Source of the DNA: Actinomycetota bacterium
GTDB taxonomy: Bacteria > Actinomycetota > Actinomycetes > S36-B12
DNA: 9,313 nucleotides
Assembly: GCA_003456155.1 (NCBI GenBank)
Contig: DMPC01000135.1
Location: 1 to 9,313 of the forward strand
Reading direction: 5' to 3'
A program made the position numbers and the translations under genes. Positions within the stretch are counted from its first letter, which is position 1, and each line of letters opens with the position of its first letter. Under the pieces are notes generated by a model. The model was not told the origin of the DNA. It did not search any database and worked only from the letters and a program-made list of their open reading frames with translations. Below, one piece after another: positions 1-6,158 of this stretch.

Positions 1-104
1 ACTACATCACCAAGAAGAACCGCCGGAATGATCCGGATCGGCTCGAGGTGAAGAAGTTCTGCCCCAGCTGCGGCAAGCACACCGCGCACAAGGAAACCCG
101 CTAG
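1..104 (+). CDS. rpmG: 50S ribosomal protein L33, 3' part (5' end outside window)
   Basis: Frame 3 is open from base 3 to a TAG at 102-104 and gives the last 33 residues of L33, beginning YITKKNRRNDPDRL. The visible part carries the C-terminal CPSC zinc-ribbon half (Cys 20 and 23 of the fragment) followed by GKHTAHKET, the classic end of L33. The N-terminal CxxC half, if this is the zinc-binding form, lies upstream of the window. L33 is a small basic protein of the large ribosomal subunit. In mycobacteria an rpmG copy sits directly before hadA, and the same order is seen here. The gap to the next start is only 9 bases, so co-transcription with hadA is likely. Confidence 0.93.
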   Translation, partial: YITKKNRRNDPDRLEVKKFCPSCGKHTAHKETR

Positions 105-113
105 TCCACGGCC

Positions 114-569
114 ATGGCCGTGAATCCGGAGTTCGTGGGCCGCGTCTACGCGCCTGAGGGCTTCTACGTCGTCGCTCGCGAGAAGATCCGCGAGTTCGCG
201 GCGGCCATCGGCGACGGCAATCCGGCTTTCTCGGATGTCGAGGCGGCCCGCGCTCTCGGCTATCCCGACCTGGTAGCGCCCCCGACCTTCGCCGTCGTGC
301 TCTCGCTCCGGGCCAGTCGTGCGGTCGTCCACGACCCCGAGCTCGGGCTGGACTACTCCCGGGTGGTGCACGGCGAGCAGCACTTCACCTACGTCCGCCC
401 GATCGTCGCGGGTGACGAGCTGGTCGTCACGACCACGATCGAGGCCATCCGCACGGCCGCCGGCAATGACATGCTCACAACTCGCGGCGACATCGCGACG
501 CTCGCGGGCGAGCCGGTCGTGACGACTCGCGCCCTCCTGGTCGCCCGGGGCAGCGAGGGGGAGTCGTGA
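114..569 (+). CDS. hadA: MaoC-like (3R)-hydroxyacyl dehydratase, HadA-type structural subunit
   Basis: The 151-residue protein is a single hot-dog-fold domain of the FAS1-like N-terminal dehydratase family. The motif VAREKIREFAAAIGD near residues 20-34 and the later VAPPTF and RPIVAGDEL motifs match mycobacterial HadA. Asp34 of the GD pair is kept, but the position five residues on, where active hydratases have the catalytic His, is Phe39. This is expected for the non-catalytic partner that shapes the acyl channel in a HadA-HadB heterodimer. The gene follows rpmG by 9 bases and overlaps hadB by GTGA. No clear Shine-Dalgarno precedes ATG 114; a GTG at 120 is an alternative start. In mycolate producers the enzyme acts in FAS-II. 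Here the acyl substrate is unknown, because the window does not show whether the organism makes mycolic acids. Confidence 0.82.
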   Translation: MAVNPEFVGRVYAPEGFYVVAREKIREFAAAIGDGNPAFSDVEAARALGYPDLVAPPTFAVVLSLRASRAVVHDPELGLDYSRVVHGEQHFTYVRPIVAGDELVVTTTIEAIRTAAGNDMLTTRGDIATLAGEPVVTTRALLVARGSEGES

Positions 570-988
570 CCGTTCGCCTGTCCGAGGTCGAGGTCGGCAC
601 CGAGATCCCCCTGCAGTCCTTCGTCATCCGCCGCGAGGACCTCATCCGCTACGCGGGTGCGTCCGGTGACTTCAACGTCATTCACTGGAACGAGCGCGTC
701 GCTCGGGATGTCGGGCTGCCGGACGTCATCGCGCACGGAATGCTGACCATGGCGCTCACCGGCCGCACCGTCACCGACTGGATCGGGGATCCGGGAGCCC
801 TGCTGGAGTACGGCGTTCGCTTCACGCGCCCGGTCAGTGTCCCCGATGACGGTGTCGGCGCAACGATCGAGGTGACGGGCACGGTGACGTCGGTGTCGGA
901 GGACGGCACGGTCCGGCTCTCGCTCACAGCGACCCACGCGGGCGCGACGGTCCTGGGCAAGGCGCAGGCCGTGGTCCGACTGGCGTGA
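566..988 (+). CDS. hadB: MaoC-like (3R)-hydroxyacyl dehydratase, HadB-type catalytic subunit
   Basis: The 140-residue hot-dog protein carries the hydratase-2 motif ASGDFNVIHWN, with the catalytic pair Asp35 and His40, followed by IAHGMLTMA. Length and motif spacing match mycobacterial HadB. It is expected to dehydrate (3R)-hydroxyacyl thioesters to trans-2-enoyl thioesters, in a heterodimer with the product of the preceding gene. The GTG start at 566 overlaps the hadA stop in GTGA and has a purine-rich GAGGGGGAG stretch just before it (555-563), which suggests translational coupling and equal production of the two subunits. There is no hadC-type third subunit here; the next gene is murB. The family call is firm, the physiological acyl substrate is inferred. 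Confidence 0.85.
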   Translation: MTVRLSEVEVGTEIPLQSFVIRREDLIRYAGASGDFNVIHWNERVARDVGLPDVIAHGMLTMALTGRTVTDWIGDPGALLEYGVRFTRPVSVPDDGVGATIEVTGTVTSVSEDGTVRLSLTATHAGATVLGKAQAVVRLA

Positions 989-2034
989 CGCCTTCTCCGG
1001 CCAGGTCTCTGGCCGCTCGAACGACCCTTCGAGTCGGTGGTCCCGCGGGTGACTGGATCGTCGTGGAGGACGATGACGCGCTCGTCGCGGAAGTCCTGCG
1101 CTGCGATGCCGCGGGTGTGCCGGCCCTGCTCCTCGGTGGCGGCAGCAACCTGCTCGTCGCAGATGCGGGTTTCCCTGGCACCGTGATCGACGTGTCGACC
1201 ACGGGCGCCAACGTCGACGAGCTCGCCGACGGACGAGTGCGCGTCACCCTGGCTGCCGGCGAGGGGTGGGATGACATCGTGTCCCGTGCCGTCGCACACG
1301 GCTGGAGCGGCATCGAGGCCCTCTCGGGCATCCCGGGACGCGTCGGTGCCACGCCGATCCAGAATGTCGGTGCCTACGGTCAGGACGTCTCGCAGGTGAT
1401 CGAGTCGGTTCGCGTTCTCGATCGAGTCTCGGGGGCCGTCATCGACATGCCGGCCTCCGACTGCGCGTTCGGCTACCGGAGCAGCATCTTCAAGGTCGAG
1501 CCTGATCGCTGGGTGGTTCTCGGGATCACGATCGTGCTGCATGCCTCAGGTGAGGGGATCGTCCGGTATCCCGAGCTGGCCCGTGAACTGGGTATCGCAC
1601 CGGAGACATCGGCTCCCGTGGCGGCGGTGCGGGGCGCGGTTCTCGCCCTGCGCGCGCGCAAGGGGATGGTCCTCGTCGCCGACGACCCCGATACCTGGAG
1701 TGCCGGGTCCTTCTTCACGAACCCGATCCTCGATGCGGAAGCGGCGATGAGCCTGCCCGCGGAGTGCCCCCGCTTCCCGTCCGATCAGGGCATCAAGGTC
1801 AGCGCGGCCTGGCTCATCGAGCACGCCGACATGGGCCCCGGGTTCGCCTTGCATCCGGAAGCTCAGGCGGCGATCTCGCATCGGCACGCCCTTGCCCTGA
1901 CGAACCGCGGATCGGCGACGGCCGCGGACATCCTCGATCTCGCCCGCGAGGTGCGACGCAGGGTGCACGAGCAGTTCGGCGTCGTGCTCACGCCGGAGCC
2001 CACCCTCGTGGGCTGCAGCCTCGACGGCGAGTGA
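985..2034 (+). CDS. murB: UDP-N-acetylenolpyruvoylglucosamine reductase (MurB)
   Basis: The 349-residue protein is a type I MurB, the FAD- and NADPH-dependent enzyme that reduces UDP-GlcNAc-enolpyruvate to UDP-MurNAc in cytoplasmic peptidoglycan synthesis. The N-terminal FAD-binding region shows TTLRVGGPA and LLLGGGSNLLV, then GIPGRVGATPIQNVGAYGQ. Expected catalytic residues are visible: Arg165 in GYRSS, Ser242 in GSFFTNP (the proton donor position) and Glu338 in LTPEPTLVG. Length is normal for actinobacteria. The GTG start at 985 lies in a GTGA overlap with the hadB stop, so translation is probably coupled. The stop at 2032-2034 faces the convergent aminotransferase gene 55 bases away. A short distance from the start to the first conserved motif supports this start. 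Confidence 0.95.
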   Translation: MTPSPARSLAARTTLRVGGPAGDWIVVEDDDALVAEVLRCDAAGVPALLLGGGSNLLVADAGFPGTVIDVSTTGANVDELADGRVRVTLAAGEGWDDIVSRAVAHGWSGIEALSGIPGRVGATPIQNVGAYGQDVSQVIESVRVLDRVSGAVIDMPASDCAFGYRSSIFKVEPDRWVVLGITIVLHASGEGIVRYPELARELGIAPETSAPVAAVRGAVLALRARKGMVLVADDPDTWSAGSFFTNPILDAEAAMSLPAECPRFPSDQGIKVSAAWLIEHADMGPGFALHPEAQAAISHRHALALTNRGSATAADILDLAREVRRRVHEQFGVVLTPEPTLVGCSLDGE

Positions 2035-2039
2035 CCTCT

Positions 2040-2066
2040 ACGCGGCACCGAAAGGATGGCCCGCGT
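2040..2066. terminator. Possible weak hairpin in the murB/aspC convergent gap
   Basis: The 55-base gap between the convergent stops contains an ACGCGG/CCGCGT inverted repeat (2040-2045 with 2061-2066) around a 15-base loop. It could slow polymerase from either side, but there is no T-tract on either strand and the stem is only 6 bp. It is listed because it is the only symmetric element in the gap. A real terminator here is uncertain. Confidence 0.25.
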
Positions 2067-2089
2067 GTGCGGCGAACGTCTCGGTCGGG

Positions 2090-3295
2090 TCAGCGCGCCT
2101 CGGCAAGCAGGGCCGCCATGCGTCCCACTCCCTCGGTGATGTCCGCGTCGGATGTCGCGTACGACAGCCGCAGGTAGCCCGGGGTGCCGAACGCCTCACC
2201 GGGCACCACGGCGACCTCTGCCTCGTCGAGGATGAGGGCGGCCAGCTGGCTGGACGACTCGATGGCCGTGCCGCGAAGCGAGCGGCCGAGCAGTTCCTTC
2301 ACCGACGGGTACACGTAGAACGCGCCCTCGGGCGTGGGGCAGGTCACTCCGGGGATCGAGTCCAGCAGGTCGACGATGAGGAGACGACGTCGGTCGAAGG
2401 CGACCTTCATCTCCTCGACCGCAGCGAGGTCACCGGTCACCGCAGCGAGGGCCGCGACCTGGGAGACATTCGCGACGTTCGAGGTCGCATGCGACTGCAG
2501 GTTCGTGGCTCCCTTGACGATGTCGTCCGGCCCGATCATCCATCCGACTCGCCAACCGGTCATGGCGTAGGTCTTCGCGACGCCGTTGACGACGATGCAG
2601 CGATCGGCGAGCTCGGGGACGAGGACGGGCATCGAGGAGAACTCTGCATCGCCGTAGACCAGGTGCTCGTAGATCTCGTCGGTGACCACCCACAGGCCGT
2701 GGGCTGCGGCCCACTCGCCGATCGCGGCGACCTCGGCGGGAGAGTAGACGGCTCCCGTGGGGTTGGACGGGGAGACGAAGACGAGCATCGTGGTCCGATC
2801 GGTGCGCGCCGCCTCGAGCTGCTCGACGGTCGCCCGGTAGCCGGATGTCTCGTCGGTCATGACCTCGACGGGCACGCCCCCGGCGAGACGGATCGCCTCG
2901 GGGTAGGTGGTCCAGTAGGGGGCCGGCAGGATGACCTCATCGCCCGGATTCAGCAGGGCGGCGAACGCGTTGTAGAGCGCCTGCTTTCCACCGTTCGTCA
3001 CGAGTACCTGGCTGGGCTTCACGGCGTACCCCGAATCGCGGAGCGTCTTGGCCGCGATGGCCTCCTTGAGCTCGGGCAGCCCGCCTGCGGGGGTGTACCG
3101 GTGCCACCGGGGGTCCGTGCACGCGGCAACGGCCGCCGCCACGATGTAGTCCGGCGTGGGGAAGTCCGGCTCCCCTGCTCCGAAGCCGATGACCGGCCGG
3201 CCGGCGGCCTTGAGCGCCTTCGCCTTGGCGTCCACGGCCAGCGTGGCGGACTCCGAGATGGCAGCGATGCGGCGGGAGAGGCGTGATTCGGTCAT
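2090..3295 (-). CDS. aspC: Class I pyridoxal-phosphate aminotransferase (aspartate aminotransferase type)
   Basis: The 401-residue protein is a fold-type I, subgroup I aminotransferase, probably transferring amino groups between aspartate and 2-oxoglutarate, possibly also acting on prephenate or aromatic substrates. It shows GFGAGEPDFPTPDYI near the N-terminus and VTNGGKQALYNAF around the cofactor phosphate region. It also has SPSNPTG with Asn178, TDEIYEHL with Asp206 and Tyr209, the PLP lysine Lys241 in AKTYAMTGWRVG, and Arg376 in LRLSYATSD for the substrate carboxylate. The frame is open further upstream to 3520, but that would run across the tRNA gene. ATG at 3293-3295 has an AAGGA site seven bases before it and gives family-typical length. 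In streptomycetes an equivalent gene also sits next to tRNA-Trp and secE. Exact amino-acid specificity cannot be read from sequence. Confidence 0.9.
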   Translation of the reverse strand: MTESRLSRRIAAISESATLAVDAKAKALKAAGRPVIGFGAGEPDFPTPDYIVAAAVAACTDPRWHRYTPAGGLPELKEAIAAKTLRDSGYAVKPSQVLVTNGGKQALYNAFAALLNPGDEVILPAPYWTTYPEAIRLAGGVPVEVMTDETSGYRATVEQLEAARTDRTTMLVFVSPSNPTGAVYSPAEVAAIGEWAAAHGLWVVTDEIYEHLVYGDAEFSSMPVLVPELADRCIVVNGVAKTYAMTGWRVGWMIGPDDIVKGATNLQSHATSNVANVSQVAALAAVTGDLAAVEEMKVAFDRRRLLIVDLLDSIPGVTCPTPEGAFYVYPSVKELLGRSLRGTAIESSSQLAALILDEAEVAVVPGEAFGTPGYLRLSYATSDADITEGVGRMAALLAEAR

Positions 3296-3302
3296 GGACC
3301 CA

Positions 3303-3307
3303 TCCTT
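3303..3307 (-). promoter_or_regulatory. Ribosome binding site deciding the aminotransferase start
   Basis: AAGGA on the minus strand lies seven bases before the ATG at 3295. It supports the internal start over the in-frame ATG at 3520, whose use would place coding sequence over tRNA-Trp and its promoter. Confidence 0.75.
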
Positions 3308-3357
3308 GCAGCCTCGGGGAGGGCCCTGACGGCAGGGCGCTGGTGCGGGGGACCGGA

Positions 3358-3387
3358 TTGGACCGGCCTGTGGGCGGCCCGTAGACT
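3358..3387 (+). promoter_or_regulatory. Probable housekeeping-sigma promoter for tRNA-Trp (and perhaps secE-nusG)
   Basis: TTGGAC (3358-3363) and TAGACT (3382-3387) are separated by 18 bases. This resembles the -35 and -10 elements typical of actinobacterial stable-RNA promoters. Transcription would start near 3394, about 70 bases before the mature tRNA. No other convincing -10 element is seen between here and secE, so this promoter may also serve the secE-nusG genes. The assignment is by eye. Confidence 0.5.
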
Positions 3388-3441
3388 GCCCCTTCGCTGA
3401 AGTAGGTCGGCGCCAGCCTGCCCTCTGACGCGAACGTGGGT

Positions 3442-3455
3442 CCGTCCGCCGACGG
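3442..3455 (+). other. Small hairpin in the 5' leader of tRNA-Trp
   Basis: CCGTC (3442-3446) and GACGG (3451-3455) form a perfect 5-bp stem around a CGCC loop, ending seven bases before the mature tRNA 5' end. It could shape the precursor seen by RNase P. Chance occurrence in GC-rich DNA is quite possible. Confidence 0.3.
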
Positions 3456-3462
3456 CCCCTCA

Positions 3463-3535
3463 AGGGTCGTAGCTCAATTGGTAGAGCACCGGTCTCCAAA
3501 ACCGGCGGTTGGGGGTTCAAGTCCCTCCGGCCCTG
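3463..3535 (+). tRNA. trpT: tRNA-Trp (anticodon CCA)
   Basis: A complete 73-base cloverleaf can be drawn by hand. The acceptor stem is AGGGTCG (3463-3469) with CGGCCCT (3528-3534), with one T-G pair. The D stem is GCTC/GAGC (3472-3475, 3484-3487). The anticodon stem CCGGT/ACCGG (3489-3493, 3501-3505) closes a CTCCAAA loop, with anticodon CCA at 3496-3498. A 5-base variable region precedes the T stem 3511-3515/3523-3527 with loop TTCAAGT. The discriminator base is G3535, as expected for tryptophan tRNA. The 3' CCA is not encoded. tRNA-Trp directly before secE is the usual actinobacterial arrangement. Confidence 0.97.
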
Positions 3536-3558
3536 CGAGGCAGCGCGTCCAGCGATCT

Positions 3559-3575
3559 GCGACCCGGTGGGTCGC
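3559..3575 (+). other. Stable hairpin between tRNA-Trp and secE
   Basis: GCGACCC (3559-3565) and GGGTCGC (3569-3575) are perfectly complementary around a GGT triloop; with the last pair open it is a 6-bp stem with a 5-base loop. It starts 23 bases after the tRNA. No T-run follows, so it is not a standard intrinsic terminator. It may be a 3'-processing or partial attenuation element that separates the tRNA from the secE message. Confidence 0.45.
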
Positions 3576-3613
3576 TCGCGCCGGGCGCAACCCCGCCGGC
3601 ACCACCCGAGAAC

Positions 3614-3619
3614 GAGGAG
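3614..3619 (+). promoter_or_regulatory. Ribosome binding site of secE
   Basis: GAGGAG lies seven bases before ATG 3627. It decides against the in-frame upstream ATG at 3567, which falls inside the hairpin loop region and would add 20 unrelated basic residues. Confidence 0.8.
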
Positions 3620-3626
3620 TCAGACG

Positions 3627-3872
3627 ATGACGGACACCGAGGCCGTGTCCGACCGCGAGCCCCGCGGTCGACAGGACAAGGGCAACGTGTTCTCGCGTCT
3701 TGCCCTGTTCATCCGTCAGGTCGTCGCCGAGCTGCGCAAGGTCATCTGGCCGACGCGCAAAGAGCTCATCGCCTACACCACCGTGGTGGTGATCTTCGTC
3801 CTGATCATGGCCGGGATCATCGCCGGTTACGACTACGTGTTCACCAGGGGTGTGCTGCTCATCTTCGGATGA
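3627..3872 (+). CDS. secE: Preprotein translocase subunit SecE
   Basis: The 81-residue protein is the short, single-span SecE typical of most bacteria, which clamps SecY in the plasma-membrane SecYEG channel. It has a charged N-terminus and the conserved amphipathic segment FIRQVVAELRKVIWPTRKEL (about residues 28-47). One hydrophobic span follows at about 52-72 and then a short C-terminal tail. The start at ATG 3627 is chosen because of the GAGGAG site seven bases upstream and because upstream in-frame residues do not resemble SecE. It follows tRNA-Trp and precedes nusG, the arrangement found across many bacteria, with 41 bases between the secE stop and the preferred nusG start. Confidence 0.95.
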   Translation: MTDTEAVSDREPRGRQDKGNVFSRLALFIRQVVAELRKVIWPTRKELIAYTTVVVIFVLIMAGIIAGYDYVFTRGVLLIFG

Positions 3873-3896
3873 GTGCCCCGCCTCTGCCCGACGACC

Positions 3897-3903
3897 TAAG
3901 GAG
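3897..3903 (+). promoter_or_regulatory. Ribosome binding site selecting a GTG start for nusG
   Basis: TAAGGAG is a near-perfect Shine-Dalgarno site, ten bases before GTG 3914. The alternative ATG at 3869 overlaps the secE stop as ATGA but has no such site in front of it, so the GTG is preferred. Confidence 0.75.
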
Positions 3904-3913
3904 ACTGACCGCC

Positions 3914-4783
3914 GTGTCCGACCAGGACCCCACGTCGCCCTCGCTTGACCCGTTCGCCACGGCCCCCGGTGGTGACGAGGTGGTTGTCGACGTTCCCGCG
4001 GACGCCACCCCGGAGCAGATCGCCGAGGCGATCGTCGACGCCGAGGACGCTCTGGATGAGGCAGCAGCCATTGTGGGGGAGGAGGCAGCGGCCATCGAGG
4101 CTGAGGTCGTCGAGGCTGAGGTCGTCGCTGACGCCGTTGAGGAGGTCGAGGAGGTCGAGGAGGACGAGGACCCCGTCGCGACCTTCCGCGAGCAGATGCG
4201 CATCGCTCCGGGCGACTGGTACGTCATCCACTCCTACGCGGGCTACGAGAACAAGGTCAAGGCGAACATCGAGACCCGCATCAGCACGATGAACATGGAG
4301 GACTACGTCTTCCAGGTCGAGGTGCCGATGGAGGAGGTCACCGAGATCAAGAGCGGTGTCCGCAAGCTTGTCCGCCGCAACAAGTTCCCCGGCTACGTCC
4401 TTGTCCGCATGGACCTCACCGACGAGTCATGGGGCGCCATCCGGCACACCCCCGGCGTCACGGGGTTCGTGGGCCACGGGCATCAGCCGGCTCCGCTCTC
4501 GCTCGACGAGGTGGTGGCGATCCTGGCCCCTGCCCCGGAGAAGAAGGCCGCTGCATCGGGTGCGCCCGAGACGGCTGCCGCACGCGGTGCCTCCGCGGCC
4601 CCCGTGGTCGAGGTGGACTTCTCGGTGGGCGATTCGGTCACGGTGGTCGACGGACCCTTCGCGACCCTGCACGCTTCCATCTCGGAGATCAACATCGAGG
4701 CCCAGAAGGTCACCGGCCTGGTCGAGATCTTCGGCCGGGAGACCCCCGTCGAGCTGGCCTTCAGCCAGATCGTCAAGAACTAG
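3914..4783 (+). CDS. nusG: Transcription termination/antitermination factor NusG
   Basis: With GTG 3914 as start the product is 289 residues. Residues 1-95 are an acidic, low-complexity extension (DED and EEVEEVEE runs) as found in actinobacterial NusG. The NGN domain begins around GDWYVIHSYAGYENKVK (100 onward) and continues through VPMEEVTEIKSGVRK and PGYVLVRMDL to TPGVTGFVGHG. A linker rich in A, P and E of about 40 residues follows. The C-terminal KOW domain covers about 236-289, with VGDSVTVVDGPFATLHASI and IFGRETPVELAFSQIVKN. NusG binds RNA polymerase and links it to Rho or to the ribosome through the KOW domain. An in-frame ATG at 3869 would add 15 residues but lacks a ribosome site. 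The acidic extension is encoded by short tandem repeats. Confidence 0.95.
   Translation: MSDQDPTSPSLDPFATAPGGDEVVVDVPADATPEQIAEAIVDAEDALDEAAAIVGEEAAAIEAEVVEAEVVADAVEEVEEVEEDEDPVATFREQMRIAPGDWYVIHSYAGYENKVKANIETRISTMNMEDYVFQVEVPMEEVTEIKSGVRKLVRRNKFPGYVLVRMDLTDESWGAIRHTPGVTGFVGHGHQPAPLSLDEVVAILAPAPEKKAAASGAPETAAARGASAAPVVEVDFSVGDSVTVVDGPFATLHASISEINIEAQKVTGLVEIFGRETPVELAFSQIVKN
4097..4126 (+). repeat. Exact 15-bp tandem duplication within nusG
   Basis: GAGGCTGAGGTCGTC occurs twice back to back (4097-4111 and 4112-4126), encoding EAEVV twice in the acidic N-terminal extension. The units are identical in every base, which points to recent slippage or unequal exchange. The frame is kept. Confidence 0.85.
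4139..4165 (+). repeat. 9-bp tandem repeat encoding EEV units in nusG
   Basis: GAGGAGGTC is present twice exactly (4139-4147, 4148-4156), followed by GAGGAGGAC (4157-4165), which differs by one base. The units encode EEV, EEV, EED. Together with the 15-bp duplication just upstream this makes the acidic segment a length-variable tract. Confidence 0.8.
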
Positions 4784-4812
4784 TCCGAACGGCCGAGCAG
4801 TACCCGCACCAC

Positions 4813-4834
4813 CCCACGGGCTCCCGCTCGTGGG
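4813..4834 (+). promoter_or_regulatory. 9-bp stem-loop in the nusG-rplK spacer (L11 leader)
   Basis: Bases 4813-4821 (CCCACGGGC) pair with 4826-4834 (GCTCGTGGG) in nine consecutive pairs, including one G-T, around a TCCC tetraloop. It ends 27 bases before the rplK start and has no T-tract after it. It could be an r-protein leader element, a processing site or a partial terminator that sets the ratio of NusG to L11. No -35/-10 pair for a separate rplK promoter is convincing in the 78-base spacer. Confidence 0.45.
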
Positions 4835-4861
4835 CCACGACAACGAAGGACCCGACACACC

Positions 4862-5293
4862 ATGGCACCGAAGAAGAAGGTCTCCGGCCTGATCAAGCTT
4901 CAGATTCAGGCTGGCGCAGCGAACCCGGCGCCGCCGGTCGGCCCTGCCCTGGGTCAGCACGGCGTCAACATCATGGACTTCTGCAAGGCGTACAACGCTG
5001 CGACGGAGACCCAGCGCGGCAACATCATCCCGGTCGAGATCACTGTGTACGAGGATCGCTCGTTCGACTTCGTCCTCAAGACCCCTCCCGCATCGCGGCT
5101 GATCCTCAAGGCTGCCGGCTTGGAGAAGGGCTCGGGGGAGCCGCACAAGGTCAAGGCCGGGTCGATCACGAAGGCTCAGGTCCGGGAGATCGCCGAGACC
5201 AAGATGCCGGACCTCAATGCCAATGACGTCGAGGCCGCGATGAAGATCATCGAGGGCACGGCTCGTCAGATGGGCATCACCGTTTCCGCCTAG
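4862..5293 (+). CDS. rplK: 50S ribosomal protein L11
   Basis: The 143-residue product is a full-length L11. The N-terminal domain has KLQIQAGAANPAPPVGPALGQHGVNIMDF, which includes the proline-rich segment (Pro22-Pro28) around which thiostrepton-type antibiotics bind in this family. The C-terminal 23S rRNA-binding domain ends with MKIIEGTARQMGI. L11 forms the stalk base of the large subunit together with 23S rRNA helices 43/44 and contacts elongation factors and the stringent factor. ATG 4862 has GAAGGA 11 bases upstream (4845-4850), slightly far but usable. The gene lies between nusG and rplA as in nearly all actinobacteria. Confidence 0.97.
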   Translation: MAPKKKVSGLIKLQIQAGAANPAPPVGPALGQHGVNIMDFCKAYNAATETQRGNIIPVEITVYEDRSFDFVLKTPPASRLILKAAGLEKGSGEPHKVKAGSITKAQVREIAETKMPDLNANDVEAAMKIIEGTARQMGITVSA

Positions 5294-5322
5294 TCACCCG
5301 ACCGGGCACCACCCCAGTGGCA

Positions 5323-5337
5323 GAGCCAGCGCGGCTC
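5323..5337 (+). other. Small hairpin in the rplK-rplA spacer
   Basis: GAGCC (5323-5327) pairs with GGCTC (5333-5337) around an AGCGC loop, 26 bases before the rplA start. It is short and has no T-tract. It might be an L1-related translational control element, but no known L1 target motif can be demonstrated by eye. Confidence 0.25.
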
Positions 5338-5363
5338 GCACCACGACCTGCGAAGGAGCAGAG

Positions 5364-6077
5364 ATGAAGCGCAGCAAGGCCTATCGGGCAGCAGCGGAGA
5401 AGATCGACGCAAACGCCCTGCACTCCCCGCTCACGGCGGTCCGGCTCGTCAAGGACACCACGAGCACCAAGTTCGATCCCACCGTCGAGGTGTCGATGCG
5501 CCTCGGTGTCGATCCCCGCAAGGCGGACCAGATGGTCCGTGGCACCGTCAATCTTCCGCATGGCACCGGCAAGACCGCTCGGGTCCTGGTCTTCGCCAAC
5601 GGTGAGAAGGCGGACGAGGCGCGCGCGGCTGGTGCGGACTACGTCGGTGGCGACGACATGATCGAGAAGGTCAAGGGAGGCTGGACCGACTTCGATGCGG
5701 CCGTCGCCACTCCTGATCTGATGGGCAAGGTCGGCACGCTCGGCAAGGTCCTCGGCCCCCGCGGCCTGATGCCGAACCCGAAGACCGGCACGGTCACGAT
5801 GGACGTCGCGAAGGCGGTCACGGACATCAAGGGCGGCAAGATCGAGTTCCGTGTCGACAAGCACTCCAACCTCCACTTCCCGATCGGCAAGGCGTCCTTC
5901 GCCGAGCAGGCGCTGGTGGAGAACTACGCGGCAGCGCTCGACGAGATCCTGCGCCTGAAGCCGAGCGCAGCCAAGGGTCGCTACATCAAGAAGGCGACCA
6001 TGTCGTCGACGATGGGTCCGGGCATTCCGCTCGACGCCAACCGCATCAAGGACCTCATGGCCGAGGACGAGGCCTGA
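5364..6077 (+). CDS. rplA: 50S ribosomal protein L1
   Basis: The 237-residue product has normal L1 length. It shows LPHGTGKTARVLVFANG near the first domain, the L1 signature LGKVLGPRGLMPNPKTGTV (core residues 130-140), GGKIEFRVDKHSNLHFPIGKASF and the C-terminal MSSTMGPGIPLD. L1 binds 23S rRNA at the mobile stalk near the E site and in several bacteria represses translation of its own operon. GAAGGAG at 5352-5358 is five bases before ATG 5364, a strong start. It is the last gene of the secE-nusG-rplK-rplA run; a strong terminator follows nine bases after the stop. Confidence 0.97.
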   Translation: MKRSKAYRAAAEKIDANALHSPLTAVRLVKDTTSTKFDPTVEVSMRLGVDPRKADQMVRGTVNLPHGTGKTARVLVFANGEKADEARAAGADYVGGDDMIEKVKGGWTDFDAAVATPDLMGKVGTLGKVLGPRGLMPNPKTGTVTMDVAKAVTDIKGGKIEFRVDKHSNLHFPIGKASFAEQALVENYAAALDEILRLKPSAAKGRYIKKATMSSTMGPGIPLDANRIKDLMAEDEA

Positions 6078-6086
6078 CGATTCCGC

Positions 6087-6133
6087 CAGCAGACCCCCGC
6101 GTGCCGGTGAGGTGCGCGGGGGTCTGCTGTTTT
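6087..6133 (+). terminator. Strong intrinsic terminator after rplA
   Basis: Bases 6087-6101 and 6115-6129 form a perfect 15-bp, GC-rich stem around a 13-base loop, followed directly by TTTT (6130-6133). It separates the ribosomal-protein genes from the transporter operon and is the only clear Rho-independent terminator in the window. Confidence 0.93.
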
Positions 6134-6158
6134 CCCGAATCGCTTGCCATGGCCGGTG

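Noticed and set aside
2489..3286. Plus-strand frame of 265 residues opposite the aminotransferase gene
   Set aside because: It is rich in G, R, D and V with no motif, and is a mirror of the well-supported minus-strand gene.
3296..3520. N-terminal extension of the aminotransferase to an ATG at 3520 (minus strand), giving 476 residues
   Set aside because: It would overlap most of tRNA-Trp and its promoter, the extra residues do not resemble the family, and ATG 3295 has a good ribosome site and gives normal length.
3509..3913. NusG reading frame open from 3509 (424 residues)
   Set aside because: It overlaps the tRNA and all of secE in another frame. The GTG at 3914 with TAAGGAG upstream is the supported start.
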